This document shows positions 11,560-23,834 of a DNA stretch of 64,000 bases, piece by piece (within the stretch, counting starts at the first letter, position 1; every line of letters begins with the position of its first letter). The position numbers and the translations under genes were made by a program. The notes below the pieces were generated by a model, which did no database searches, was not told the origin of the DNA, and saw only the letters and a program-made list of their open reading frames with translations. This DNA is from Thamnaconus septentrionalis (lineage: Eukaryota > Chordata > Actinopteri > Tetraodontiformes > Monacanthidae): assembly GCA_009823395.1 (NCBI GenBank), contig CM020506.1, positions 22,403,501 through 22,467,500 of the forward strand, given 5' to 3'.

Positions 11560-14500
11560 CTAGAGCTTCCCCCTGAGGGCAGCGATGACGGTGTGGAGCT
11601 GGGCAGGGTCCCTGTAGGCCACCAGGCCGCCGTGATTGGCCCAGCGCTCCGCCCCCCGCTGCTCCCCGTCGCCGGGGGGGCGGTGGCGGTGGTAGGTCAG
11701 TTCCGTCGGCTGGGAGCGCAGGCCGGCCGCCAGGTCGGCCACGCCGCCGCCCAGCGCCCGCAGGGAGGGCGTGGGGCGACGAGTCCCACTTGAAGGTGCT
11801 GCCCTCGGACAGCACGTGAGACGTCGGCCAGGCCCTGGATCACGCACAGGATCTTGTAGCGGCCCCGAGGCCAGGGCCAGCCGGCGGGGCCGCACAGCGA
11901 GCGCAGGCTGTCCTTCACCACCTGCTTCTCGCTGGAGCTCAGCACGGCCGACAGCCCCGGGCCCCGGCGCTGGGGGGCGCGGGCCACCGAGCAGGCCCGC
12001 ACGCTGCCGCAGCACACGCCCCAGAAGTGGCGGCCGCTCCAGCTGAGAGGAGCAGAACCAGGGCAACAGTCAGCGGGGTTGACTGGGGAGGCACCCAGAC
12101 GAGCAGAGCGCGAGAACTGGCTTCTTAGTACTCGCCGATACCGATTACTCAATAAGGTCATGAAATATTACAGAATCACTTTCAGATGTTCTGTAATTTG
12201 ACCTCAGCGTGTTTTTCTAGAACAAGTTTCACTGCAGTGCGAAGCCACATCTAACCAGGGCAAAGTAAAAGAATCCAGTTGCTGCTGAGAATCTAGTCCC
12301 TCGTAATGTAATGCGATCTTTGCGATGCAAAGGTTGTTTTATTACGATTATAATTATTATTCTATTTCGATAGAACGTTATTCTATCAAGACAAGCGTTT
12401 AGATTGACAGTCGTTATTTTTTTTTGTCAGCTGTGCTGTGCAGAGTGTAACATTGCTTCTAGTGGCCGACTAGCAGAAATCACTGACTTGTGCTAGCCTC
12501 GCACCAGACAACTCTGCCAAACTACTAGATGGAATTTGTTAAACTGATAAACAGCACACTGGCTAACTAGTAAATGAGGTCCTATGTCCAAAATTCTCCT
12601 CCAACAACAACGATGCCATAAAGTCAACCTTTACAACACCATAAAATGTTGAGCTCTGTGAGACTTAAGCGCCCTATATTTATGTTTCAAGGACAGCTTT
12701 CTGCATTGCAGTGGCCAAGTTTTTCTCTCAAATAAAATAAAACAGCACGTGGAAATGACCAAATATTTGGATACACCTCTCAAAACACGTCACACTGACT
12801 CTGTAAAGCTGGTGCAGCACATTGAAAGTCAAAAAAAAAAAAAAAAAAAGACCAGTTAACACGACAGTTACATGTGACATGTGAAATAGACAGACAGCTT
12901 TAAGTCGATCAGTTGTATTTGTGCTGGTACTTCCACTCACCGTCCACTTGACGGGTCTTTGTGGTGGAAGGGCTGGTTGATGACGCCCATCACAGGTTCA
13001 CCCGTGCTGCGCAGATACACCCCGATGAGGACCAGGGCGCAGTGGAGCCCTGAGGGGAAGAGGTGGCCCTCCTCCAGCACCTCCTCCCGCCCTTCGATGT
13101 ACTGGCTGGTAGCATCTGGCGGAGAAGAAGGAGGCAAAAAAAGGTTGTGGAGTTTTGTTTGGTGTGAAGAGATGACACTGGCCGCGCCAGCGGCGGTCCG
13201 GCCTTTTCACCTATAGGGTCGATCCAGATGCCGAGTTGGGAGGGGTCAAGGGGCACGGCCAGCCCGTCCGTGTGAGCGTCGATGCTGGCCGGGTCTTGGT
13301 GGATGGCCCCGGCCAGCAGGGACGCCGCCGTGCGGTCGCCATCCAGGACGGCGGCCAGCAGGGCGGCGGTCTCATCCTCTGTGCCGCACACCGTCACCGT
13401 CACGCTCTCTCCTGACACACAGCAAAAACATTTCTTTTGGTTTTGTTTGTCTTTAAATGGGGAAACCATCCTGTCACTGAGAAAATTTCCTGAATGATTT
13501 TTTTTCTTTACATTTTTTTATATGGCATTAAAGTAAGCGTGGGCAAAGTATGGCCCGGGGGCCATATGCGGCCGGTTAAGCTTTTTTAATCCGGCCCATC
13601 GAACTTGAAGAAATGATATGAACAGTCAGTGAGTCATAATATAGCTGTATTTCATCAGTTTTTTCAGTGTTTTCAAAGTCATTTCAATAAAGAGCTAAAT
13701 ACTGTGGGGCTTCAAAGACACAGATTTTGTTGTCACTTTGCTTTTGGTTCATTTTCAGTTGACATTAAAGCATGTTTTACATATCCCATGATATATTTAT
13801 GTCACCAAAACACTGCATCCTCTGCTCCTGCTCCGACCCCTCTCTCAAATTTTAGAACCAATTGTCACCCGCCAGTCAAGAAGTTTGCCCACCCTTCACC
13901 TAAAGGCAGAATTACTCCACTCACAAAACAACCGGAACTTGCTGCTTGTTAATGATTTTTTGTATTTGTGTAACCTTTAATATTTTCTGCAACACTTCTA
14001 TTTATGAAAAAATTGAATAGTGTTAAAAATATAGAATCAATCTGGAACAATTCAAGAAATTTGTCGCATCATTTGAAAATGTCAACATTTTCTAATTTTG
14101 ATCTTATTCAAAATGAGAATGAGATGATTGTGAGCGAGACAGGAAACCTTTTCGGATTTTAGAATGACAGCTTTAAATACATGAAGTCAGCGCAGACTTT
14201 TAAGAAATAGTTATTATCCTTCTCTGCAATAGTTTAAATTGAGATAGACAAAGTGATTAGTGATGGTAATACTATGTATTCTCAAAGACAGAATGCAGTA
14301 TAATAATATCTGTTGGGGTAAATAATGAAAGACTGCAAATCAAACTTTTACAACTGCCTGAAAGCAATGATACCTGGAACTATTGAAACCTCCTGGTCTT
14401 ACTGCTGCTGTACACCTGAAAGGATTCTTTTGTCCACTGTTGTCTGACAACCATATGTGTCCCTGCAGTGTTTAGTATGAAGTACTTCTTCCTGCGCTCA

Positions 14501-15155
14501 TTCTTTGCACTTAAACACAGTTCTGGAAAGGCCAGTGGCACCTCTAACTTCCAGGTTAGGGACCACAACCCATCCTGATAGTAGCTCTCTGATGACCATC
14601 GACAGCCTACTAGTTTTAGTCGCCTTTCGTTCATGTGGAAGGTACAACAATATGAGCATCAGGCTAAAATGAGCTGCGCAGGATGCAACTCTGAGTGAAG
14701 GTGCTGTACTCTCGTGTGAGGCATGAAAACACGACAGCAATTACCGAGGCCGTTCTCAAACTTGTTGGACTCCTCTCCGTGAATGAAGCTGGCCATCTCG
14801 GGGAACTGGGAGAGAGAAGGAGTGGTAGAGAGAGAAAGAGAGAGAGGAGAGAGAGGAGGAAAAAACACAGTTACGATCAAGCAAAAAAACAAAACAAAAC
14901 AAAACGATCACTTCAGCCCCGGTTCCGACTTTCACGCCGACCTCTCCTCACCTCGGCGCCAACGTCGTGTCGGATCATCTCCTGGATCACCACGTCGGCG
15001 AGCGTCTTGAAGTCCTGGACGAACTTCTTGTTCTTGTCATCGCCAGTTTTCTCCTGCACGAGCAGCTGGAAGAGAGGAGCCTCCTGCCTGCAGACCCTCG
15101 CCACGTTTGCCGCCTTTTCGGCCACCCGGAGCAGCAGCCGTAGCAGATCAGCCAT
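11560..15155 (-). CDS. inpp1: inositol polyphosphate 1-phosphatase, last exon frameshifted
   Basis: The minus-strand coding exons are 15155-14952, 14805-14745, 13411-13211, 13115-12941 and 12042-11560, all GT-AG and phase-consistent. The start MADLLRLLLRVAEKAANVAR fits the family N-terminus. The enzyme is a Mg-dependent, lithium-sensitive cytosolic phosphatase that removes the 1-phosphate from Ins(1,4)P2 and Ins(1,3,4)P3. Visible motifs are HGEESN (exon 2) and WIDPIDAT across the exon 3/4 junction, the first two metal-binding motifs. In exon 5, similarity runs to VIQGLADV, shifts frame at about 11818 (one extra base) into SEGSTFKWDS, which is the third metal motif, and shifts again at 11763-11765 (one extra G in GGG) into LRALGGGVADL, ending at TAG 11562-11560. 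With both bases ignored the product is about 373 aa (human 399). As written, the frame leaves the family sequence before the WDS aspartate. The cause is either sequence error in GC-rich DNA or recent inactivation. Confidence 0.93.
12123..12260. mobile_element. fragment of the dispersed GAGTACTT-type hAT-like repeat in inpp1 intron 4
   Basis: It shares TCTAGAACAAGTTTCACTGC and neighbouring blocks with the copies at 5620-5850 and 52290-52485. The order of blocks is the same but both ends are worn. Confidence 0.5.
13534..13897. mobile_element. hAT-like non-autonomous transposon, copy 2, inverted, in inpp1 intron 2
   Basis: The left end TAAGCGTGGGCAAAGTATGG and the block CCGGGGGCCATATGCGGCC match the reverse complement of the right end of copy 1, and the far end AAGTTTGCCCACCCTTC matches the other terminus. 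Flanking octamers CATTAAAG and ACCTAAAG agree at five positions, a worn target duplication. Confidence 0.75.
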
Positions 15156-15562
15156 GCCTGAGCGGGAGAACAGGGAGGTCAGTCAGTGTGTGGGGATGGA
15201 AAGTGTGCCTGTGTGCGTGTGTAAAGAGAGAGAGAGGCGGGGAGAGGTGAGGTGGGTCACACTTTCCCATTCGGAGCTAATTATAGCTCCTAAATGAAAA
15301 CAGGGCATTTCTGGGAAAAAAAAAAAAAAAAAAGGGAAGACAAGGGCGCCACAGAGGGAACATGGCTTCAGGTCTCTTTGCGCATAAACATGTGTCTCAG
15401 CTGAAGTGTAGCAGACACACATTCACTGAACTCTCTGAAAACAACCATCAAAAGGATTATGATGGGAAGAAGAGGCAAAAAAAAAAAAAATTATATAACT
15501 GGAAACGTACGTGATTGTTGGCTCACTCTGCAAGAGAGAGACTCCACCCACCCACGCAAACG

Positions 15563-15585
15563 CACACACACACACACACACACAC
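15563..15585. repeat. (CA)n microsatellite upstream of the inpp1 start codon
   Basis: A short CA run between the inpp1 ATG exon and its presumed promoter. Confidence 0.85.
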
Positions 15586-15899
15586 GTACACACACTAACC
15601 AGCGTTGACAGGAAGAGAATCCCAGTATGAATATATGGAGTTGGTTAACAGATGACACAACTGCAGTATGTCATTTTACTAACTTGACGTTCTTTTTGTT
15701 TGCCCGCCACAGTTGTCGTTTCGTTACATCGACGCGGTTCAATAAACTGAACCGCTCCACTTGAGCATTTCAGACGATACATTACAGGAACAGATGCGAA
15801 AGAATGTACAGGAAACACACCACCACAATAAACACAGTGAAAACGACTGGGACCTTACCAAACCACAGAAAACACGCTCCTTTTTTAGCCTCTCTTGGT

Positions 15900-16200
15900 T
15901 CTTACTTCCGCGTTTTGTTTTGTTTTTTTCCCCCCTGAAAGATTCGCAGTTGTAATAAAAAAGGCGAGTCTGGTTGTATAGAGACACCGAGTTTCGGTCT
16001 TATAAGTGCGATTAATGCGACTTACTGGCACAGCCGCGGTCTATCTGCCCTCCCCGGTTTCTTTACGTCAGATGAGTTCGCTGCTACGGCCGGAAGGGCT
16101 GACAGACAGCGACCTCCTCCTCTCATCTCAACAGTCGGGAAAGGTAGGTACGGTCATGCGCGTCAGCAGCCGGTAGGGGACATGAAACCGGAAGTGCCCC
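15900..16200 (-). promoter_or_regulatory. inpp1: candidate inpp1 promoter region with ETS and CRE-like sites
   Basis: The ATG-bearing exon has no obvious promoter next to it. About 0.8-1 kb upstream there is a CpG-containing stretch with ETS-type cores (ACTTCCGC at 15904-15911, CCGGAAG near 16090-16096, ACCGGAAGTG near 16187-16196) and TTACGTCA at 16063-16070, a CREB/ATF-like half. Such clusters are common at TATA-less housekeeping promoters. The location is inferred; a non-coding exon within 15300-16100 would be required. Confidence 0.35.
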
Positions 16201-16303
16201 CAAAGACGATTTTGCACTTCGCCATTGAAAATATATTAAAGCGACACTGATTGACACGGGCGCTAACCGGTATCGTTATTGTTATTACTGTTATTGGGAA
16301 TTT

Positions 16304-16400
16304 ACGGAAGCGTATTGCTGCCACACTGGGGAAAAAAACAAGCAAAAAACAAAAAACAGGGCTCAGTTACACGTTAACGTGATAATTGTCGCGTTGTATC
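16304..16400. repeat. dispersed repeat, ATTGCTGCCACACT family, second copy
   Basis: GTATTGCTGCCACACTGGGG, an A-rich run and then ACGTTAACGTGATAATT blocks parallel 6482-6545. This supports a mobile family; borders are not defined. Confidence 0.5.
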
Positions 16401-16535
16401 GTAAAACTACTACTCAAAATGCCTTATAACGTCATTGTATTTTTAGAGTATGCTTCCTTTTTATTTTATGGAGAGAAAATTGTCATACTATTTAAAAGAC
16501 ATACATTCAGAAAGGCGTACCCTGCCTTCGCCCTA

Positions 16536-16612
16536 AGACAGCTGGGATAGGCTCCAGCAGACCCCCGTGACCCTGAATTGGAAGAACGGATAGAAGATGG
16601 ATGGATGGATTG
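16536..16612 (+). mobile_element. SINE 3' tail
   Basis: GCTGGGATAGGCTCCAGCAG followed by CCCGTGACCCTGAATTGG and a GGAT-type tail ending in ATGGATGGAT is the 3' end of a widespread fish tRNA-derived SINE type. The tRNA head is missing, so this is a 5'-truncated copy. Similar tails are at 46742-46806 and 49076-49312. Confidence 0.65.
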
Positions 16613-18232
16613 GATGGACTTTCAGAAAGGCTTCTCGGAGGTTACTCAACATGTTTTATTTTTGCCTGAAATAATATCTTTTTGACTACTTACAATCGTG
16701 AAAAGATAACATTAAAATCTCTGAAATGAAATAATGAAGGAAGTAGTCTTTTGTATTACAAAATTCTGTAGTAAGACCTTTAGAGCTCTATTTTTAAGTC
16801 TTACTGTAGAAACAAACAAAACTAAAATAACACATATGCCATATTAGCAAATAAAGCCTAACAAAACAGCACTCACAAACGTTTCAATTTAATAATGTAA
16901 ACAAAAGATATTACTTCTGTCTTGAAAAACAATGAGGACATTGTCACATGTCTTACTTTTAGAAAAAAAATAGTGTTTTAATTCTTTTTATGTTGCATAA
17001 CATGATTTTTTTTCTACAACATCCTCTGCATAGTGTGAGAACTCCTGCTCTGAAGTCTTCCTTTTAACATATTTTGCAAACTACAACCTTATATTCTTAA
17101 ACCCGTCAGTGCTCTCAGCAGATTTACATAATAATTGTTGGTATCCACTTCTACCCAACGCAAACATGCAACAAAACATCACTGCAATGTTACATCTTTT
17201 TGTTGTCCACATATGTGGGCAATTTTCACTGTTCTTAATTCTCCTCTATTTTATATCTTATAAAGCAAAATCCTCACAGTACTAAACTAGAACAAATTCA
17301 TCCGGTTGAAGGCGGTGTGAAATATACAATATGTTGACATTATGAAAGACCTTTATTTATGATAGATATAAAATCACATATAAATTAAACATTATGTTAT
17401 TTATCTATGTTTTAATCATTTATATGAGATGTTGTAACGTTTGAGAATAGTAACATGGAAAATAAGCAATTTATGTGCGAATGACATACAGCTGTTTTCC
17501 TTCTTAAACCAAGAACAGTGTCATTTTTTTGTGTTTGTGTATGTTTACAGTGTGACAACATAGATAAGGTTTAAGTTTCTCTGTGTTTAACCTCTCATTA
17601 TGGCACAATCTTTCTTAAAGAAAACAAATCACATTCCTGTGTCGTAGTGTGTGTAGTAGCTTAAATTTACCAACAGAATTCATTCATTTATTTATTGCTT
17701 CCAGACATGTTACAAAACGGGCAATTGATGGTAGTTCAATTTCCTCTATAAACAAGGAACAGCAAAAGTGGCAGGCCAAAAGTGACGGAAGGTGGACCTG
17801 TGTATTGTGCATTTGCACTTGCGCTTGTGTTTTCTATATGGATTCGTACACAAATGCTCATGGAAATGTGAGCAAGAGCTCACAAACCACAGATCACAGA
17901 AAGTCTAAAATGGGTGGTGGTCAGGGCCCCAACCACTGTTCCATCCATTAGCCCTCCATTACATAGAACAAGTCAGATGAGAAACGTTTCTGTCGTTCAT
18001 CAGTCACGTTTAGTGTCCAGTGTGATATGGGCGAGGCAGTGAGCATACAGCTGGACTGGCCGTCCTTTAGACCTCTATCATCCCAAGATAGGACTCCCAT
18101 GGCGGTAAGAAACATTTGACATTTTATGCAGATATATGCAGTGAATCGTGGAGGGAAGAAGAAAATTTTAACATTCTTTGAAATTTTACTTTGTTTAATG
18201 TTTGTCATCTTGTGAAGGCAGCGGAGGACAAA
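16613..18232. other. inpp1/S100 divergent intergenic region and probable S100 5' leader
   Basis: The region is AT-rich with no coding exon. An acceptor (GTGAAGGCAG) sits 11 bases before the S100 start codon, so a non-coding first exon is expected. The sequence CATGGCG followed by GTAAGA gives a candidate donor at 18105. The S100 transcription start would then be shortly upstream; this is inference. Confidence 0.4.
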
Positions 18233-19372
18233 ATGTCAGACCTGGAGAAGGGAATGGTCAATATTATTACTGTTTTTCACAAATACTCGGGTCACAGAGG
18301 CAAGCTGAAGAAAGCAGACCTCAGAGCACTGATCAACAACGAAATGAGCAATTTCATAAAGGTAAGATTTGGTATCTAAAATGTAAATGTCAACATGTTT
18401 ACTTAATCAATTTTAAAGCATTACAATCAGCAACAATGGGCTCTTTGCCATTGCATTACTTTGCATTATTGCATTATTCATCTCAACATTTCCAATTGCC
18501 ACTCAACTAACTGTGGGCTGATAGATTGTCATAAGTATGCATGGAAACACTGCTGAATTCCATGGTATTTTCTTATTTAATGCACTGTATTTGTAGGTAA
18601 GGTGAAAAAAAAAGATCAAAAATTCTATCAGCTTCTGGCTAAATTGTTTTATTTATCACGAGATTATGAATGATCACCTCGCAGACACGATGATATTTTC
18701 GGCATCCCATTATCACTGTAATCGATTGTTTGAGGAAGTACAGGGCCAATCGTCAGCAGTCATTAGCATTTGCCAAAGATGTCGACACACTTATTCAAGT
18801 TGTTGCTAAATAAGCCAATATCCTTTGTGAATACATACTGACTGTAAGTTGCCTTAAAGTGCAAATGTTACGGTGTAAGCTTTTGCTGATTACACTAAAT
18901 ACGTGTTAGTGTAAACGTTAAACTAACACTTATTTTCCCTGAAACAAAAAATGTGTCCACAGTGTTTGAGTAGTTACCCGATCTGCCAGAAGAGGGAGAC
19001 AAATGTCCGTTTTGAAGGTTTAAATCTAAGAGCCTTACTAAAGCTATATTGTAACTTATTTATTTATTTGGACAAAAAGCAAACACTATTATTAATTGTG
19101 ATTTGATTTTAACAAGAGTTTTGAAAACCTCAGTGGGTCTTTGGAGATTTAGGAGTTTCTTTTTCTAAAACTTTCTGTTTCTGTACGTTTTACTTTTCCT
19201 TACTCCTTCCTCTGTTCAGAAAATCCAAGACAGTGAAACTCTGGACAAGCTTTTTGCTGACCTCGACCAGAACAAGGACCTGGAGATTGACTTTCAAGAG
19301 TTCATCGCCCTCATTGCCATGGTGACCTCAGCATGCCATGAACTCTTTGTCCCTAATAAGCACGATTTCTAA
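18233..19372 (+). CDS. s100b: S100 calcium-binding protein, S100B-like, with degenerate EF-hands
   Basis: There are two coding exons, 18233-18361 and 19220-19372, joined in phase 0 at a canonical GTAAGA/CAG intron, giving 93 residues. This matches the usual S100 structure, in which the intron separates the two EF-hands. The N-terminus MSDLEKGMVNIITVFHKYSG and the region FQEFIALIAMVTSACHELF resemble S100B, a small homodimeric calcium sensor of glia and other cells. The S100-type first loop is shortened: between YSG and KLKKADL it has HRG where S100B has a segment three residues longer, leaving about 11 instead of 14 loop residues. In the second loop, DQNKDLEIDFQE, the usual Gly at loop position 6 is Leu, while the D1, N3, D5, E7 and E12 ligands remain. 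The C-terminus VPNKHDF is longer than in human S100B. The family is certain; the paralogue name is less so. Confidence 0.85.
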
Positions 19373-19798
19373 CCAGTCTTGCTTGGGCTTGGTCCCAAAA
19401 CAGTGTATAGTATATAGTATGCACTAGGCCATCTTATTATGAAAGCAAGAGAAACAATCTACATTTTGTAAAAAGGATTAGATGATTATAGCCACTTAGT
19501 GCCACAGTGCATTTGAGAATATTATAACCAACTTTTATTGTGAAATAACTTGTGGAAATGTCATTAAACTGCAGTCACATTTTTGCGAACACATTTTCTG
19601 TCTCGACACTTCCATTCATTGGCTCATATTACATTGCATGAAATTCCAAGTCTCCCAAGAATGTTCAAAGGCTGCAGCAAGTCCACTCTCCAATTCCACT
19701 ACGGAGTGATTAATGCTGGAAAAAAAGATTATGTTTTGACTATTATGGCTTCTCATGTAGCATATATAGTACTGTCCATTGTTGTGCAGAGTAAGTCC

Positions 19799-19804
19799 AA
19801 TAAA
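19799..19804 (+). promoter_or_regulatory. possible S100 polyadenylation signal
   Basis: AATAAA lies 427 bases after the S100 stop. Another AATAAA, near 20734, is an alternative. Confidence 0.35.
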
Positions 19805-22800
19805 CTGCCTTGTTAAGGATGAAATAACCCACAAATGGCCCATGAAATTTAGTGATGTGAACCCAGTTGGAACCGTGACATTGTGCTGATTCTCCAACCT
19901 TGAATTGTAGAAACTGCTCTTAAAGGGAACATCTCAACTTTGTTTTGCTGTTGATCTGAAAATTTGGAAAAAAGTCTTCAATTTAAAGTTCTCAAAAACT
20001 GAGTTTTTACTGCCTGGAGTCAGGCATCCACTATTTCAAGGACTCCTGCTGCTTCATCATGAACCTGATAGCAGTAGTTATATGTCCATTGTTGATGTAA
20101 CAGTATGACTGGAATTTCAGTTGGGATGACAGCCCAGGCCCCTAGCAATCTAAATAACAACATTCAGAGAATCTCAAATTGGCACCACCGAGGTTTGAAG
20201 AGTCACAGACAGGAAAAGAAAGGCGACACATTTTGGAGTTGTGCCCCTTACTGCTTTACACAGTTTTAATACGCTGTCCACAGTGTGGGCTGGCAGTCCG
20301 GCAAAGCCTCACAATTTACCATGAGACAGGAAGTTATTGTTACTTAACCCAATGTCCTCTGATCTTTCACATTCTTGATGGTGTCTTGCTGTTAAGTTGT
20401 CTGGATGCCCTGCTGTCAACAGGAAATGACACATTCTGCATATTGATATGATTCTGCCACCTGTTTCACTGTACCCACAATAATTACAACCTGAAATTCT
20501 TGAGTTCTCGATAATATGATATTACATTGTGAGAAGACAAGTATGGAGAACTCGATGTTTTGGAAGAACTTATGTTTGTGCTTAGGAAGTGATTATATGC
20601 TTACAGTACTACAGTATGTTGCACCAGTTCTATTCTGCAGCACTATACAATGCAATGAGAGTCCTATCCTGGACTGTCCTACTGATGATACACTGATTAT
20701 ATCATGTTCACTGTGCCACCTGTAGGCAAAAGGAAATAAAGGTAATATGAGAATAATCTGGAAGTATCTAATGGTATTCTTCTGTGTTTTTGTACTGTTG
20801 TTAAATCAGTTCTGTGGTATACACTGACTTTTAACATTATTCTGCCATTTGTGCAAAATTGAAAGGTTTGTAAACCTGAGGTCAATGGTTACTGCAACTC
20901 ACATAAGGACGCTGACATTAGTCATAGTCCTTATTATTATTATAATTTCAAATTATTTAGTTTTTTTTTTTTTTTTAACTGTGAATTTGTAAAGTGAAAT
21001 CGTTCACTGCAATGGAATTTAAAAGCCGGCAGAGCAATAAGATGTACTGATCCCATACACCAGGAGTTTCCATGACAAAAGTTTACAGGCATCATCAAAC
21101 GAAATAGTCCTGTGTGGAAAAATTGTCTTAACAGCCAAAGTCAACAGGGGGAGTCAAAGGGTAGTACACAAGTGAACGGAACACAAAGGGGGTCAGAGAC
21201 TCTTTCAACAAAATAATGAGCGGTTCAGTAAGTCAATCATGAATCCTGGCAGTATTAATTTAGTTTGAAACTAAGAAGCTTGACACTTTATTTTGTTTTG
21301 CATTTACAATAAATTCAGACAGAGTTAAACAGAAAACCACTTGCAACTATGATTGCAAAAAGTAATTTTAGAATTTTGTATTTGTGTTTTTCTGTTTAGG
21401 TTTTTGAACAAAATATAAACTTGTAGAACAATTTGTGGTATCTTTGGCTGTATAGAATAGTAGCAAGATCACATCTGTTGTTGTCGAAAAGAGCATTAAA
21501 AGATGTCCCATGTTGCTGTTAAAATGCAAGAGAAAAATGACACGAACTGGAGAAGTGTATTAAGAGAAATGAGAAAAACAAAACGCTTCTCGTGACACGT
21601 GTTTCAGTGATGATACACACACATATTTCAGAGGGTCTCTTCCTCTTCCTCGTGCTGCTCTGCTTGTTCTCGGTGTGAGCGTTGTGGTTCTTAGGGGAAC
21701 AGGCGTGTAGGTTTCACAAGTCTAACGGTTGGGGTTCATTTACAAGTCACACTGTGTTGACAGGGCTGTTGATAGATAAACTTGTGCAGGGAGTTATGGG
21801 GTTTTCAACACAGCTTAGCTGTAACCATGCACGCGCCCATTCTCTCTCTCAGTTGAGCATCGTGGCAATATGGTCCAGTTCTAAAATTTGACAGTAGCCA
21901 TAGATCATCTTGCATTTGCACAAATGTGGAAATGAGAGAATTTGCAGGGGAGTGGCATGAATCACAGAGAAATGTCCACGGTGATGACAAGAAAGGGCCA
22001 GTCTTTAGTCTTTATTCCTTCCTGTAATGATATTCTCCTTCCTCTTCTCTGGCACCGAGCAGGGTGAAAGGTCAGAGGTCATGCAATAACAACACAACAG
22101 ACTCAAAGTTGTGACGGATCAACACTTCCCTATACCACACCAGTAGTCACTGCAAGCGTGGCAGGACTGAATCCCGCCGTGGAAGCAAATGCAAGGACGA
22201 CTGAAGAAACTTTCTTTAGCGTGAGTGTTTCTTTTCCGCCAAGAAAGAAATTGTTGAAAGGGAGTGGAAAAGAAATAGAGCATAAGGATCAAGGACGACC
22301 TTTTGATCACACAGAGTTTCACTGAAAAGACTATTTGCATAAGAGACTTTGTGCCCATGGGTTTCTGTGTCTGACCACTGTGTGTTTGAAGCCATAAGAA
22401 AGCAACATAAACTCCCCAGTCAGAGGCCTCAGCAGGACCAAGCAGCAGGAGGGAGCTTGAGTGAACTTTCCTTATGGTCCTGACTATTGCTGGAAGATGA
22501 CTGCAAATGTAACTGGTTTCCAAAAGGCTCATGACAAGTGGCCTTGAATCAGGTTACTCGTGTCTGCAACGCAGTCAACACCGCTTGTCTCGTGTGCTGC
22601 GCTAAGTTAACGCCTGCCTTTCAAACGTGCGTACATAAAAACACTGAACTTGAAGCTGCAGTCTGCAGTTTCCGTTTAGGTAAATCACTGCGCGACTGCT
22701 GAATAATTAATTTGCTTCCACTCCACCCAATATTTTGCACGTTCTGTCAGAAACACCCATATCTACATATTTATTAGGCCAAAAGCGCTAAATCGACTCG

Positions 22801-23137
22801 GTGCGCAATTTTGCCCCGAGTGACGGTTGCAATCTGCATTTCCCCTCCTTAGCAGGTCAGCTACATCACTAACTAGAGTGTCTAATGACATTTTTAGCTG
22901 TTTTTTCATGAGCAAACCTTTTAGTAAATCAGTAAATCAGGCCCTAGTCTAATTTTGATTGAAATGCTCTGGGAGCTAAGTTTTGCTTGACACCCATATG
23001 AAGTTGATGAAATATGTCAGTGTGATTCTCTTTGGATACTCGAACCTTAGTGTCATATTAAGGGTATTATGAGGTGTCTTAATTTTGGGTGGACTAAATA
23101 TGATGTCACTGATGGCCTAGGCATGAAGCGCACGGCC
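19805..23137. other. S100 3' flank and intergenic DNA, no gene seen
   Basis: No exon with recognisable similarity was found on either strand. The longest minus-strand frame (22119-22532, 137 codons) has no domain-like pattern and no supporting splice structure. Part of 19805-20740 could be S100 3' UTR. Confidence 0.45.
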
Positions 23138-23834
23138 CACCTCTGCAAGTTACTATATTGAAAATGTAATAGTAGTAACTATTTCAATTACTTTATTAAA
23201 ATAATGTAACTAATTACATTTGATTACATTTTAATTACTTTTCTAAATTTTGAACACATATTCTCAACTGTAGACCTGAAAACTCTTCAGCTTCCAGGAA
23301 CCATTAATATTCTACCTTACAGAATAGCCTTTATAACAACTTAGCATTGCTTAGCATTGCTAAGTTGTAGTAATAGCCTTCTATTAAGTATAGCTAAATC
23401 CCTTCTACATCCACCAAGCAAAGCATAGGGCTAAATAACGTTGTTATTATACTTTAGCAGCACAGCGTGGCATGCGGGAGGTCGGCATGTGTTCCGCATA
23501 TTCTTTTATGTGACTAGCACTAGCTGCTGCTTGATGACTGCTACAGTCTTTCTGTTTCTGTTTTGATAGGAAACAGAAAGGGACGGTGCTTGGGCCAAGT
23601 CAGTGCATGAGAAAAACATCCAGAGCAACAGAAATAAAATGATTTAACATCAAGGCCATTATTTAATTATTTAATGTTGGTCAGATGTAATTCAAATTGT
23701 AAACATAAATAATTCAACAAATAACTGTAATTTAACTACAATTTGTTTCAAGTAATATAACTGATTACAATTGTCTTTATTTTGTAATTAAATTACAAAA
23801 CAACGTTACACGTAACTCGTTATTCCCCAACACT
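23138..23834. mobile_element. probable hAT-like non-autonomous element
   Basis: The right end GTTATTCCCCAACACTG and the AT-rich GTAATTAAATTAC-type subterminal blocks match a common fish hAT terminus (CAGTGTTGGGGAGTAAC in the other orientation). The left end is worn (CACCTCTGCAAGTTACTA). AATGTAACTAATTACATT-type blocks lie inside both ends. No target duplication was recognised. Confidence 0.5.

Noticed and set aside
22119..22532. Minus-strand frame of 137 codons.
   Set aside because: No recognisable domain, no plausible splice partners, and composition like the surrounding intergenic DNA.
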